Source of the DNA: Blastococcus sp. CPCC 205250 | GTDB lineage: Bacteria; Actinomycetota; Actinomycetes; Mycobacteriales; Geodermatophilaceae | Length of the DNA stretch: 64,000 nt | Direction of reading: 5' to 3' | NCBI RefSeq assembly: GCF_019799925.1 | Contig: NZ_JABGCG010000009.1 | Span: 124,001-188,000 of the forward strand | Shown: one piece after another, positions 34,694-42,719 of the stretch | Position numbering within the stretch: the first letter of the stretch is position 1 | Layout of the letters: the number at the start of each line of letters is the position of its first letter | Made by a program: the position numbers and the translations under genes | The notes under the pieces: generated by a model | The model's database searches: none | What the model was told of the DNA's origin: nothing | What the model saw: only the letters and a program-made list of their open reading frames with translations

Positions 34694-35479
34694 GTGCTGA
34701 CCGTCGACTACGACCTCCTCGACCTGCGGCCGGGGATGACCCTGCTGGACCTGGGCTGCGGTGAGGGGCGGCACGCGTTCGAGGCCTACCGCCGCGGCGC
34801 CCGGGTGGTGGCCCTCGACTGGGGCGTGGACGAGGTCACCACCACGCGCCGGTGGCTGACCGCGATCGGCGAGGCCGGCGAGGCGCCGGCCGGCGCTGCG
34901 GCGACCTCGGTCCGCGGCGACCTCCTGGCCCTGCCGGTCCCCGACGGGAGCGTCGACCGGATCATCGCCGCCGAGGTGCTCGAGCACATCCCCGACGACG
35001 CCGCGGCCATGGCCGAGATCGCCCGCGTGCTCAAGCCGGGCGGGCGGGTGGCCGTCAGCGTGCCGCGCTGGCTGCCCGAGCGGATCTGCTGGGCGCTGTC
35101 GGACTCCTACCACGCCAACGAGGGCGGGCACATCCGCATCTACCGCGGCGACGACCTCCGGGCGCGGCTCGCCGCCGTGGGGCTGGAACCCGGCCCCGAG
35201 CACCACGCCCACTCCCTGCACGCACCGTTCTGGTGGCTCAAGTGCGCCACGGGCGTCGAGCGCGACAACGCCGCCGTCCGCGCCTACCACCGGCTCCTGG
35301 TCTGGGACCTGACCAAGCGGCCGTGGGTCACCCGCACCGTGGAGAAGGTGCTCGACCCGGTCATCGGCAAGAGCCTGGTGGTCTACGCCGACAAGCCGGC
35401 CGTGCCCGGCGCCCCGGCGGCGCGCCGCTGGTCGGCGGGCACCGGCCGCCTGGACCGGGAGCGGGCCGCTGCCCGCTGA
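34694..35479 (+). CDS. Class I SAM-dependent methyltransferase
   Basis: 261 residues. LLDLGCGEGRHAFEAYRRGARVVALDW is the SAM-binding motif I and GSVDRIIAAEVLEHIPDDAAAMAEIARVLKPGGRVAVSVP holds motifs II and III. It resembles UbiE/Methyltransf_11 enzymes. The acceptor is unknown. GTG at 34694, 10 bases after the GT4 stop, with GAGGA between them. Confidence 0.9.
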   Translation: MLTVDYDLLDLRPGMTLLDLGCGEGRHAFEAYRRGARVVALDWGVDEVTTTRRWLTAIGEAGEAPAGAAATSVRGDLLALPVPDGSVDRIIAAEVLEHIPDDAAAMAEIARVLKPGGRVAVSVPRWLPERICWALSDSYHANEGGHIRIYRGDDLRARLAAVGLEPGPEHHAHSLHAPFWWLKCATGVERDNAAVRAYHRLLVWDLTKRPWVTRTVEKVLDPVIGKSLVVYADKPAVPGAPAARRWSAGTGRLDRERAAAR

Positions 35480-35507
35480 GCCGGCGCACCTCCCGGAGCT
35501 GCCGGGG

Positions 35508-36542
35508 GTGCTGTCCGGCGGCCAGGTGCGCCAGACCGTCGACTGGATCGCCGGCCAGCAGGACGTCGACGGCGCGCTGCCGTGGTTCCGCGGTGGTCAG
35601 CTGGACCCGTGGGACTCCGTCGAGGCCGCGATGGCCCTCGACGTCGGCGGCCGGTCCGACCGCGCCGCGGCGGCCTACCGCTGGCTGGCCGGCCGGCAGC
35701 GAGCTGACGGCTCGTGGGCCGCCGAGTTCCGCGGCGGCCGGGAGACCTCTCCCGGGGCGGAGAGCAACCAGGCCGGCTACCTCGCGGTCGGGCTGTGGCA
35801 CCGGTGGCTGACCACCGGCGACGAGGCGCTCGTGACCGAGCTGTGGCCGGCGGTCCGCCGTGGTCTCGACCTGGTCACCCGCATGCAGCTGCCCGGCGGG
35901 GCGGTGGGCTGGGCGCTGCGCCCGGACGGCACCCCCGACGACACGGCCCTGCTGACCGGCAACGCGAGCCTCTTCCAGGCCCTGCGCTGCGGCATCGCGC
36001 TCGCGACGCTGGTGGCGCAGCCGCAGCCGGACTGGGAGCTGGCCGCCGTCGACCTCGGCACGGCCCTGCGCCGCCGCCCCGACGCGTTCGCCAACCGCTC
36101 CCGCTACTCGATGGACTGGTACTACCCCGTGCTCGGCGGCGCCCTGACCGGCGGAGCCGCGCACGAGCGGCTGGCCGAGAGCTGGGAGACCTTCGTCGTC
36201 CCGGGCCTGGGCATCCGGTGCGTGGCCGACCGCCCGTGGGTCACCGGCGCGGAGACCTGCGAGCTCGCGCTCGCCCTGGTCGCCGCCGGCCGGCCGGACG
36301 ACGCGCTGGAGCAGGTGGCCGCGATGCAGCACCTGCGCGACGACGACGGCGCCTACTGGACCGGGCTCGTCTTCGCCGACGGCAAGCGCTGGCCGATCGA
36401 GCGCACGACCTGGACGGCGGCCGCCGTCGTCCTCGCCGCGGACGCGCTGTGCGGCGCCACCGGCGCCTCGGGCCTGTTCGCCGACCCGGCCGCCCTGCCG
36501 CCGGTGGGCGCCGACGAGGAGTTCACGCCCCGCGCCGGCTGA
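35508..36542 (+). CDS. Alpha/alpha-toroid protein (prenyltransferase/squalene-cyclase-repeat-like)
   Basis: 344 residues. Repeated helical hairpins with QQDVDGALPWF, GRQRADGSWAAEF, MQLPGGAVGWALRPDG and MQHLRDDDGAYWTG recall the QW-like repeats of terpenoid-cyclase/prenyltransferase toroids; similar proteins are often named prenyltransferase. The cyclase DxDD motif is not seen, so a glycan-acting (six-hairpin glycosidase-like) role is equally possible. GTG 35508 is the first good start after the methyltransferase, 28 bases away; homology may begin slightly upstream. Confidence 0.75.
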   Translation: MLSGGQVRQTVDWIAGQQDVDGALPWFRGGQLDPWDSVEAAMALDVGGRSDRAAAAYRWLAGRQRADGSWAAEFRGGRETSPGAESNQAGYLAVGLWHRWLTTGDEALVTELWPAVRRGLDLVTRMQLPGGAVGWALRPDGTPDDTALLTGNASLFQALRCGIALATLVAQPQPDWELAAVDLGTALRRRPDAFANRSRYSMDWYYPVLGGALTGGAAHERLAESWETFVVPGLGIRCVADRPWVTGAETCELALALVAAGRPDDALEQVAAMQHLRDDDGAYWTGLVFADGKRWPIERTTWTAAAVVLAADALCGATGASGLFADPAALPPVGADEEFTPRAG

Positions 36543-36627
36543 CGGAGGCCCGCCACCCCCGCGAGTCGCCGGCTCGCCGCGGGACCCCGCAGGAGGCCGT
36601 CCGTCGTCCATCGCGCACGATGGGCCC

Positions 36628-37473
36628 ATGATCGCTGCCCCGGACGTCACAGTCGTGGTGATGAGCCGCGACCGCCGGGAGGACCTGCTCGCCTCGCTGC
36701 CGCGGCACGAGGCGCCGGTGGTGTTCGTCGACAACGCCTCGACCGACGGCTCGGTGGACGCCGTCCGCGCGGCCCATCCGGACGTGACGGTGCTGCCGCT
36801 GGACCGCAACGTCGGCGCGCGCGCCCGCACGATCGGCGCCGAGCGTGCCGGCACCCCGTTCGTCGCCTTCGCCGACGACGACTCCTGGTGGGCCCCCGGC
36901 GACCTCGCGCGGGCCGCGCAGACCATGCGGGCGCACCCCCGGCTGGCGGTGCTGAACGCGCGCATCCTCGTCGGGCCGGAGGAGCGGCCCGATCCGATGT
37001 GCACGGAGATGGCCGGCAGCCCGCTGGGCACCGAGCCGGACCTGCCGGGCCCCTCGCTGCTGGGGTTCGTCGCGTGCGGCGCCATGGTGCGCACCGAGGC
37101 GTTCCTGGCCGTCGGGGGCTTCGACCCCGTGGTGCGGTTCCCGGGCGAGGAGGAGCGGCTCTCCCTCGACCTGGCCGCGGCCGGCTGGGGGCTGGCCTAC
37201 GTGGACGCGGTGACCGTGCACCACCACCCGTCGGTGCGCCGGCACGACCCGGCCGCGCGCCGGGCGGCGATCTGGCGCTCGCGGGTGCTCACCGCGGTGC
37301 TCCGCCTGCCGCTGCGCGACGTCGTCCGCGTGGCGGCCGCCGCGGTGCGGGCCGGGCGACCGGGCCGGCTCGGGCTGGTGCGGGCGCTGCGCGACCTGCC
37401 CCACGCGGTGCGCCGCCGGCGCCCCGCGCCCGAGGCCGTCCTCGCCCGGCGGCGGCTGCTGGAGGGGCGGTGA
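36628..37473 (+). CDS. Glycosyltransferase family 2 protein (first of tandem pair)
   Basis: 281 residues, GT-A fold. VVVMSRDRREDLLASL, VVFVDNASTDGSVDAVR and FADDDSWWAPGDL give the nucleotide-sugar site and the DDD metal motif; GGFDPVVRFPGEEERLSLDLAAAGWGLAYV is the acceptor/catalytic region with the EE pair. The C-terminus is Arg-rich and amphipathic, suited to membrane association. It overlaps the next, similar gene by 4 bases (GTGA). Confidence 0.9.
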   Translation: MIAAPDVTVVVMSRDRREDLLASLPRHEAPVVFVDNASTDGSVDAVRAAHPDVTVLPLDRNVGARARTIGAERAGTPFVAFADDDSWWAPGDLARAAQTMRAHPRLAVLNARILVGPEERPDPMCTEMAGSPLGTEPDLPGPSLLGFVACGAMVRTEAFLAVGGFDPVVRFPGEEERLSLDLAAAGWGLAYVDAVTVHHHPSVRRHDPAARRAAIWRSRVLTAVLRLPLRDVVRVAAAAVRAGRPGRLGLVRALRDLPHAVRRRRPAPEAVLARRRLLEGR

Positions 37474-38402
37474 CGGAGGCCACGGGCGCCCCCCGCCGGG
37501 GCGACTCCGCGGACCCGCGGGTCGCCGTCGTCGTCATCACCCACCAGCGGCGCGCCGAGCTGCTGTCGGCGCTCGAGCGGCTGGTCGCCCTGCCGGAGCA
37601 GCCGCACGTCGTGGTGGTGGACAACGGGTCGACCGACGGCACGGCCGGCGCCGTCCGCGAGCACTTCCCGCAGGTCGAGCTGGTGGCCAGCCCGGAGAAC
37701 CTCGGCGCGATCGGCCGCAACGTCGGCGTCGCCCGGGTGCACACCCCCTACGTGGCCTTCTGCGACGACGACACCTGGTGGGAGCCCGGGTCGCTGCGCA
37801 CCGCCGCCGACGTGCTCGACGCCCACCCCCGGCTGGCCGTGCTCACCGCGCGCATCCTCGTCGAGCCCGGCGGCCGCGAGGACCCGATCGTGGCGGAGCT
37901 GCGCGACTCCCCCGTCCCCGGCGCCGACTGGCTGCCCGGACCGGCGCTGGGCTCCTTCCTCGCCGGGGCGTCGGTGCTGCGCCGGGAGGCGTTCACCGAG
38001 GTCGGCGGGTTCTCCGAGCGGCTGTGGCTGGGCGGCGAGGAGGAGCTCATGGCCGGCGACCTGGCCGCCGCCGGGTGGGAGCTGTGCTACCTGCCCGGGC
38101 TCACCGTGCACCACCGGGCGTCCCGCGTGCGCGACGCGCACCGGCGCCGCCGCGACGGCATCCGCAACACGCTGTGGACGACGTGGCTGCGCCGCCCGCT
38201 GCGGCCGGCGCTGCGCCGCACCGCGCACCTGCTGGCGACACTGCCCCGGGACCGGGTGACCGCGCAGGGGCTGCTGGCCGCCGTCCGCGGGGCGCCGTGG
38301 GTGCTGCGCGAGCGGCGGGTGCTGCCGCCGCACGCCGAGGCGCGGTTCGCCGCCCTCGACGCCGTCCAGCGGAGGTCGACGGCCCGGCGGTACGTCAGCT
38401 AG
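37470..38402 (+). CDS. Glycosyltransferase family 2 protein (second of tandem pair)
   Basis: 310 residues, a diverged paralogue of the gene before it: VVVITHQRRAELLSALERL, VVVDNGSTDGTAGAVREHF, AFCDDDTWWEPGSL, and GGFSERLWLGGEEELMAGDLAAAGWELCYLPGLTVHH align in order. Tandem duplication followed by divergence is likely, perhaps to add two successive sugars. A 67-bp palindromic repeat starts directly after its stop codon. Confidence 0.9.
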   Translation: MTEATGAPRRGDSADPRVAVVVITHQRRAELLSALERLVALPEQPHVVVVDNGSTDGTAGAVREHFPQVELVASPENLGAIGRNVGVARVHTPYVAFCDDDTWWEPGSLRTAADVLDAHPRLAVLTARILVEPGGREDPIVAELRDSPVPGADWLPGPALGSFLAGASVLRREAFTEVGGFSERLWLGGEEELMAGDLAAAGWELCYLPGLTVHHRASRVRDAHRRRRDGIRNTLWTTWLRRPLRPALRRTAHLLATLPRDRVTAQGLLAAVRGAPWVLRERRVLPPHAEARFAALDAVQRRSTARRYVS

Positions 38403-38469
38403 CTCGACGAGATCTGCACACTCGTCGGCATCAGGGGCTGATGGCGACGAGTGTGCAGATCTCGACGAG
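38403..38469. repeat. 67-bp palindromic repeat, intergenic copy
   Basis: Left arm 38403-38427 (CTCGACGAGATCTGCACACT plus CGTCG) pairs with right arm 38445-38469 at 24 of 25 positions; a 17-base loop holds an inner CATCA/TGATG stem. It begins at the base after the GT2 stop and lies between convergent genes, so it could act as a terminator. A second copy of the same length and design is at 53177-53243 inside cydDC, so it looks like a dispersed REP-type element. Confidence 0.85.
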
Positions 38470-38488
38470 GGTGGACGGGCCGCGGGCC

Positions 38489-38833
38489 TCAGCGGGCGCA
38501 GGTGATGCAGGTCCGCGCGGCGGGGCGGGCGGCGAGGCGTTCGGCGCCGATCGGGCCGCCGCAGCTCTGGCAGACGCCGTAGGAGCCCTCCGCCCGGCGG
38601 GCCAGCGCGGCCTCGGCGTCGTCGAGCCGCCGGCGGGCCGCCTCCAGCAGCGCGGCGACCTGCTGCCGCTCGAAGGCGATGGTGGCGCCCTCGGGGTCGT
38701 GCTCGTCGTCGGCGTTGGACGCCTTCGACGCGGCGACCACGGCGTCGAACTCGCCGGTCAGCGAGGCGATGGCGGCCCGGGCGGCGTCCCGCTCGGCCAC
38801 CAGCGGATCGGCCTGCCGGGGGTCGGCCGTCAC
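38489..38833 (-). CDS. DksA/TraR-type C4 zinc-finger protein
   Basis: 114 residues. A helical coiled-coil-like N-terminus (EFDAVVAASKASNADDEHDPEG, VAALLEAARRRLDDAEAALAR) and a C-terminal YGVCQSCGGPIGAERLAARP...CITC zinc finger (CX2C-X17-CX2C). Family members bind the RNA polymerase secondary channel; this short actinobacterial type lacks the DxxDxA tip of E. coli DksA, so a DksA-like activity is not assured. GTG 38833 overlaps the methyltransferase stop by 4 bases. Confidence 0.85.
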   Translation of the reverse strand: MTADPRQADPLVAERDAARAAIASLTGEFDAVVAASKASNADDEHDPEGATIAFERQQVAALLEAARRRLDDAEAALARRAEGSYGVCQSCGGPIGAERLAARPAARTCITCAR

Positions 38834-39462
38834 CGCAGACGGCGCAGCAGCCGCAGCGAGCCGGCGCCGGGCAGCTCCTCGAAGTCCCCGGAGGCGACCA
38901 CCCGCGAGTAGACGCCGTACGGCGCCTGCCCGCCGTCGGCCGGGTCGGGGAACACGTCGTGGATGGCCAGCGTGCCGCCGACGGCGAGCTTGGCGACCCA
39001 GGCGTCCTGGTCGCGGCGGGCGGACTCCTCGGTGTGGCTGCCGTCGAGGAACAGCAGCGCCAGCGGGGCGGTCCACAGCGGCGCCAGGGTCTCCGACCGC
39101 GTCACGACGGCGACGACGACGTCCTCGGCGCCGGCCTCGGCGATCTGCCGGCGGAACCGCGGGAGGGTGTCGACCAGCCCGACGTGCGGGTCGACCAGCG
39201 CCGGGTCGTGGTACTCCCAGCCCGGCTGGTGCTCCTCGGAGCCGCGGTGGTGGTCGACGGTCACCACCTGCCGGCCGGTCTCCCGGGCGGCGGCGGCCAG
39301 GTAGAGCGCGGACTTGCCCATCCAGCTGCCGACCTCCAGCAGCGGGCCGGGGACCTGCACGGCGCGGGCGGCCTCGTACAGCGCGCGCCCCTCGTCGGCG
39401 GGCATGAAGCCCTCGGCGGCCTCCGCGGCAGCGAGCAGCGCGCGGACCCCGTCCTCGCTCAT
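38830..39462 (-). CDS. Class I SAM-dependent methyltransferase (Methyltransf_24 type)
   Basis: 210 residues. LLEVGSWMGKSALYLAAAARETGRQVVTVDHHRG is the SAM motif with an acidic strand end, and LALLFLDGSHTEESARRDQDAWVAKLAVGGTLAIHDVF is the later motif typical of O-methyltransferase-like Methyltransf_24 proteins. Substrate unknown. Overlaps the genes on both sides by 4 bases, so the three-gene unit YibE/F, methyltransferase, DksA-like is one transcript. Confidence 0.87.
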   Translation of the reverse strand: MSEDGVRALLAAAEAAEGFMPADEGRALYEAARAVQVPGPLLEVGSWMGKSALYLAAAARETGRQVVTVDHHRGSEEHQPGWEYHDPALVDPHVGLVDTLPRFRRQIAEAGAEDVVVAVVTRSETLAPLWTAPLALLFLDGSHTEESARRDQDAWVAKLAVGGTLAIHDVFPDPADGGQAPYGVYSRVVASGDFEELPGAGSLRLLRRLR

Positions 39463-40784
39463 CGGGCGAACCGCGCCCGCAGCGCGCCCAGCCCCCGGCC
39501 CGAGGTGTCCTCGTCCGCCATCGCGTCGGTCTCCGTTCCCGCGGCCGTCCCCGCGGCCGTGGCGAAGAACGCCCCGACCGCCGTGGTCACCGGCACCGCC
39601 AGCACGAGCGCGATGCCGCCGACCAGCGTACGGATCACCTCCTCGGCCAGGAGTGCGCCGGTCAGCGTGACGCCGGCGGGCCGCGCGTACAGCTCGAACA
39701 GCAGCAGCAGCGGGAGGGCGGCACCGGCGTAGGCGAAGACGACGGTGTAGACGGTCGAGGCGATGTGGTCGCGGCCGATGGCCATGCCCCGGCGGTACAG
39801 GCCGCGCCAGCCCATCGACGGGTCGACCTCGTGCAGCTGCCAGATCGCCGAGGCCTGGGTGATGGTCACGTCGTTGAGCACGCCGAGGCCGGCGACGACG
39901 ACGCCTGCGATGACCAGGCCGGAGAAGTCCAGGCCGGGGTCGTAGCCCTGCAGCGTCACCGTCTCCTCGGTGGTCAGCCCGGTGAGCCGGGCCGCGGCGA
40001 CCGCGACCGCGCCGAGGACGGTGACCAGCGCCAGCCCGAACAGCGTGCCGACCAGCGCCGTCGTCGTCCGGGCGGAGAGCCCGTGGGCGAGGTACAGGAC
40101 GGCGAACATGATCGCCGACGAGCCGACCAGCGTGACCAGCGTCGGCGACTCCCCGGCGAGGATGCCGGGGAGCATGAACTGCAGGAGCACGACGAACGCG
40201 AAGGCCAGCCCGAGCAGCGCCGCCAGCCCGCGCAACCGGGCCACCGCGCCGACCACCACCGCGAAGAGGATCGCGAGCAGGACCATCGGCGTCGTCCGCT
40301 CGTAGTCGGAGAACGCGAACGTGCCCCCGGCCTCGGCGCCGCCGTCCCGGGAGAGCACGAAGACGTCGTCGACCTCCACGCCGGAGGCGTAGATCTCCGC
40401 GGGGAGCTCCAGCTGCTGGTACTCCCCCGCGCCCTCGCCCTCGAGCACCTCCACCACGACCGAGGCGCAGGTCAGCTGCTGCACGGCGCCGTCGGCGCCG
40501 GGCAGGGAGCAGTCGAAGGGGTCCACCGACACCACGCGGCCGTCGGCGTAGGTGGTGCCGGCGGGCAGCTGGACCTCGGCGGCCTGCTGCGCCCGACTCG
40601 GCTCGCCGGAGGGCCAGAGCACGATGAGCCCGACGATCGTGGCCAGCCCGACGGGCACCAGCAGGAAGAGCATCAGCCGCACCGCGCGGCGGCGGCGGGC
40701 GAGCACCCGCGCGTCCGGCGGCGGCGCGTCGGGGTCCCTGCCGTGGGAGTGGCCGGCGTGGTCGTGCGAGTGGCTGGACGGCAC
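39459..40784 (-). CDS. YibE/F family membrane protein
   Basis: 441 residues. A His-rich cytosolic start (HSHDHAGHSHG), one helix at about 36-57, an extracellular beta-rich part with two Cys (PFDCSLP, LTCASV), then about seven helices containing GVLNDVTITQASAIWQL and DHIASTVYTVVFAYAGAALPLLLL, the YibE/F core. The family is predicted to be transporters; the Lactococcus pair YibE/YibF is the reference, with no firm substrate. The His cluster could bind a transition metal. First gene of its operon. Confidence 0.88.
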   Translation of the reverse strand: MPSSHSHDHAGHSHGRDPDAPPPDARVLARRRRAVRLMLFLLVPVGLATIVGLIVLWPSGEPSRAQQAAEVQLPAGTTYADGRVVSVDPFDCSLPGADGAVQQLTCASVVVEVLEGEGAGEYQQLELPAEIYASGVEVDDVFVLSRDGGAEAGGTFAFSDYERTTPMVLLAILFAVVVGAVARLRGLAALLGLAFAFVVLLQFMLPGILAGESPTLVTLVGSSAIMFAVLYLAHGLSARTTTALVGTLFGLALVTVLGAVAVAAARLTGLTTEETVTLQGYDPGLDFSGLVIAGVVVAGLGVLNDVTITQASAIWQLHEVDPSMGWRGLYRRGMAIGRDHIASTVYTVVFAYAGAALPLLLLFELYARPAGVTLTGALLAEEVIRTLVGGIALVLAVPVTTAVGAFFATAAGTAAGTETDAMADEDTSGRGLGALRARFAR

Positions 40785-40856
40785 CGGGTCAGCGTAGGGA
40801 CCCCGTCCCCCTCCTCCTGGCGGGCTCGCGGCGGTACCCGGAGGGCGCCGCGACGG

Positions 40857-41210
40857 TCACTCCTCCGAGACCGTGAAGCGGTGCCAGAGCCCCGACAGCT
40901 GCAGCGGCCGCGCGACGACGGTGCGGGGGCGGACGAGCACGATCTCCACGCCCCGCGGTGCGGTCATCTTCTGCAGCTGCACGAGCACGGCCATGCCGGC
41001 CGAGTTCATGAACGTCACGTCGCCGAGCAGCAGCTGGACCCGGCGCAGGGTGGGCACCTCGAGCAGCGCGTCGGTGAGGGCACGCACCAGGGGCCGGCGG
41101 GCCGCCTCGGTGAGCTCGCCGGTGAGGGTGAGCGTGCAGACGTCGCCGTGCCGGTCCTCCTGGACGTCCAGGACGCCGGCGGGGGCTGCTGCGCTGGGGG
41201 TCTCGTCCAC
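40857..41210 (-). CDS. STAS-domain anti-sigma factor antagonist-like protein
   Basis: 117 residues. VCTLTLTGELTEAARRPLVRALTDALLEVP and RRVQLLLGDVTFMNSAGMAVLVQLQKM form a STAS domain; the Ser of MNSAG sits at the SpoIIAA/RsbV phosphorylation site. Such proteins release sigma factors from anti-sigma kinases under partner switching. No kinase or sigma gene is adjacent. GTG 41210 was chosen because GGAGG lies 5 bases before it; a GTG two codons upstream overlaps that site. Confidence 0.85.
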   Translation of the reverse strand: MDETPSAAAPAGVLDVQEDRHGDVCTLTLTGELTEAARRPLVRALTDALLEVPTLRRVQLLLGDVTFMNSAGMAVLVQLQKMTAPRGVEIVLVRPRTVVARPLQLSGLWHRFTVSEE

Positions 41211-41230
41211 GGGCACCTCCTGCCCCGTTC

Positions 41231-41428
41231 CTACCGGTCCGGAACCTGCCCCGGCCAGTCCTGCCGCCCGCCCCGCGCCGCGGGCGGCGAGGCGACGGGC
41301 ACGGTGGCGCCCCCGACCACCGGCGACGCCGACGTGGGGGCGGGGCCCGGATATCCGTCGGGAGGGACGCTCATCCGCTGCCGGTCGCGGGCGAGCAACC
41401 GACGGAGGCGGGGGTCCGCTGGGGTCAT
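41231..41428 (-). CDS. Small hypothetical protein
   Basis: 65 residues: a basic start (MTPADPRLRRLLARDRQRMSV) and a Pro/Gly/Ala-rich remainder with no recognised domain. The main support is GGAGGAG 8 bases before the ATG at 41428, better than most sites in the window. It sits just upstream of the STAS gene on the same strand, so the two may be co-transcribed. It could still be a chance open frame. Confidence 0.45.
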   Translation of the reverse strand: MTPADPRLRRLLARDRQRMSVPPDGYPGPAPTSASPVVGGATVPVASPPAARGGRQDWPGQVPDR

Positions 41429-41735
41429 GGCCTTCGCTCCTCCGGGCTGGCAGGCGCCGGGCCGGGCGTCCTGCGCCGCGGCACCGTCCCGCGGGGTGGG
41501 ATCCAGCGTCGCGCCGGAGGGTGGCCGGCCTGCAGCCGCGCCGAGGGGGTGGACGACCCCCACGAACTGGGTGACCCGGCGCGGCGCAGCCGCCGTGGTT
41601 CTGCAGGCGACCCGGTCCTGGAATCTGCGGGAGCATGTTTACGCAGACGGATGACGGAGGTATCCTGTAGTCGCCACTAGAGGTTCTCACCTCGGGCAGC
41701 GAACACCAGAACGACCACCAGGAGGTTGACCAGCG
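41429..41735. other. Intergenic region with the hsp20 promoter
   Basis: 307 bases between the divergent small hypothetical gene and hsp20. The hsp20 side carries a promoter-like pair at 41638-41666 and a small GAGGT/ACCTC inverted repeat at 41680-41693 in the untranslated leader. The other half shows no supported gene. Confidence 0.55.
41638..41666 (+). promoter_or_regulatory. Sigma-70-like promoter of hsp20
   Basis: TTTACG (4/6 to TTGACA) and TATCCT (4/6 to TATAAT) are separated by exactly 17 bases, 69 bases before the hsp20 ATG, in an unusually AT-rich patch for this window. No HspR-type CTTGAGT repeat is seen. Confidence 0.55.
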
Positions 41736-42239
41736 ATGGCCATGCTGACCGCCTACGACCCGTTCGCCGCCACGTCCGCCGCCTTCCGGGCGCTGGACCA
41801 GTTGACCGGCCGCACGGGCTCGGCGACCGCCCGCCCCCTGTCGGGCATGCCGATGGACGCCTACCGCGTCGGCGACAACTTCGTCGCCCACTTCGACCTG
41901 CCGGGGGTGGACCCGGGGTCGATCGACCTGTCCGTCGAGGGCAACACCCTCACGATCAGCGCCGAGCGCTCGGTCCCGCAGATCGAGGGCGCGGAGTGGA
42001 CCGTCGCCGAGCGGCCGTTCGGCAGCTACACCCGGCAGCTGGTGCTGGGCCGCAGTCTGGACACCGACCGGCTCGAGGCGCACTACCACGACGGCGTGCT
42101 CACGGTGAGCATCCCCGTGGCCGAGAAGGCCAAGGCCCGCAAGATCACCGTGACCCGGGCCGACACGCCGACCACCGTCGAGGGGCGCACCATCGAGGGC
42201 GAGCACGCCGGGTCCGAGAAGAAGGCCGTCGAGAGCTGA
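41736..42239 (+). CDS. Hsp20/alpha-crystallin small heat-shock protein
   Basis: 167 residues. The alpha-crystallin domain spans about 38-135: MDAYRVGDNFVAHFDLPGVDPGSIDLSVEGNTLTISAERSV, then RPFGSYTRQLVLGRSLDTDRLEAHYHDGVLTVSIPVAEKAKARKITV. The tail has an IEG segment but no clear IxI motif. An ATP-independent holdase for unfolded proteins. CAGGAGG lies about 10 bases before the ATG. A MerR-type regulator follows 70 bases later and is a natural candidate for controlling it. Confidence 0.93.
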   Translation: MAMLTAYDPFAATSAAFRALDQLTGRTGSATARPLSGMPMDAYRVGDNFVAHFDLPGVDPGSIDLSVEGNTLTISAERSVPQIEGAEWTVAERPFGSYTRQLVLGRSLDTDRLEAHYHDGVLTVSIPVAEKAKARKITVTRADTPTTVEGRTIEGEHAGSEKKAVES

Positions 42240-42309
42240 CGACGGCGACACCGCACCGGGGGTCGGACCGCACGGTCCGGCCCCCGTCGTCTTCCTGGGA
42301 GCCAGCGCG

Positions 42310-42672
42310 ATGAGCACGTCCGAGGACCCCGCACCCGGCGATCCGCTGCGCCGGCTGGACGACCCCGACTTCCCGGCCCTGACGATGAGCCAGGCCGCGG
42401 ACCTCCTCGGCGTGCAGGCGGCGTTCCTGCGCAGCCTCGACGGCTCGGGCGTCCTGCAGCCCCACCGCTCCCCCGGCGGGCACCGCCGGTACTCCCGCGC
42501 ACAGCTGGCGCTGGCCGCCCGGCTGCGCGCCCTGCTCGACGACGGCCACACCCTCGCCTCGGCCGAGGTGATCCTGACCCTGCAGGACGAGCTCGCCGAC
42601 GCGCGCGCCGACACCGCCCGGCTGCAGGGCACGGTGGACCGCCTGGAGGACGAGCGCCGCGCCTCCGGCTGA
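42310..42672 (+). CDS. MerR-type transcriptional regulator
   Basis: 120 residues. TMSQAADLLGVQAAFLRSLDGSGVLQPHRSPGGHRRYSRAQLALAARL is a MerR-type winged helix, followed by a short coiled coil (LQDELADARADTARLQGTVDRLEDERR). No Cys is present, so metal sensing is unlikely. The design is like HspR or other heat-shock-linked MerR proteins, which fits its place behind hsp20. Confidence 0.82.
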   Translation: MSTSEDPAPGDPLRRLDDPDFPALTMSQAADLLGVQAAFLRSLDGSGVLQPHRSPGGHRRYSRAQLALAARLRALLDDGHTLASAEVILTLQDELADARADTARLQGTVDRLEDERRASG

Positions 42673-42693
42673 GTCCCCGGACCGTGGCGCGGC

Positions 42694-42710
42694 ATACCCA
42701 ACGGGGGTAT
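42694..42710 (+). promoter_or_regulatory. CsoR-type operator
   Basis: ATACCCAACGGGGGTAT: perfect ATACCC/GGGTAT arms around 5 bases, a G-tract palindrome typical of CsoR-regulated copper promoters, ending 10 bases before the csoR start. Copper binding to CsoR would release it and switch on the whole operon. Confidence 0.75.
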
Positions 42711-42719
42711 GGTTGCCGC

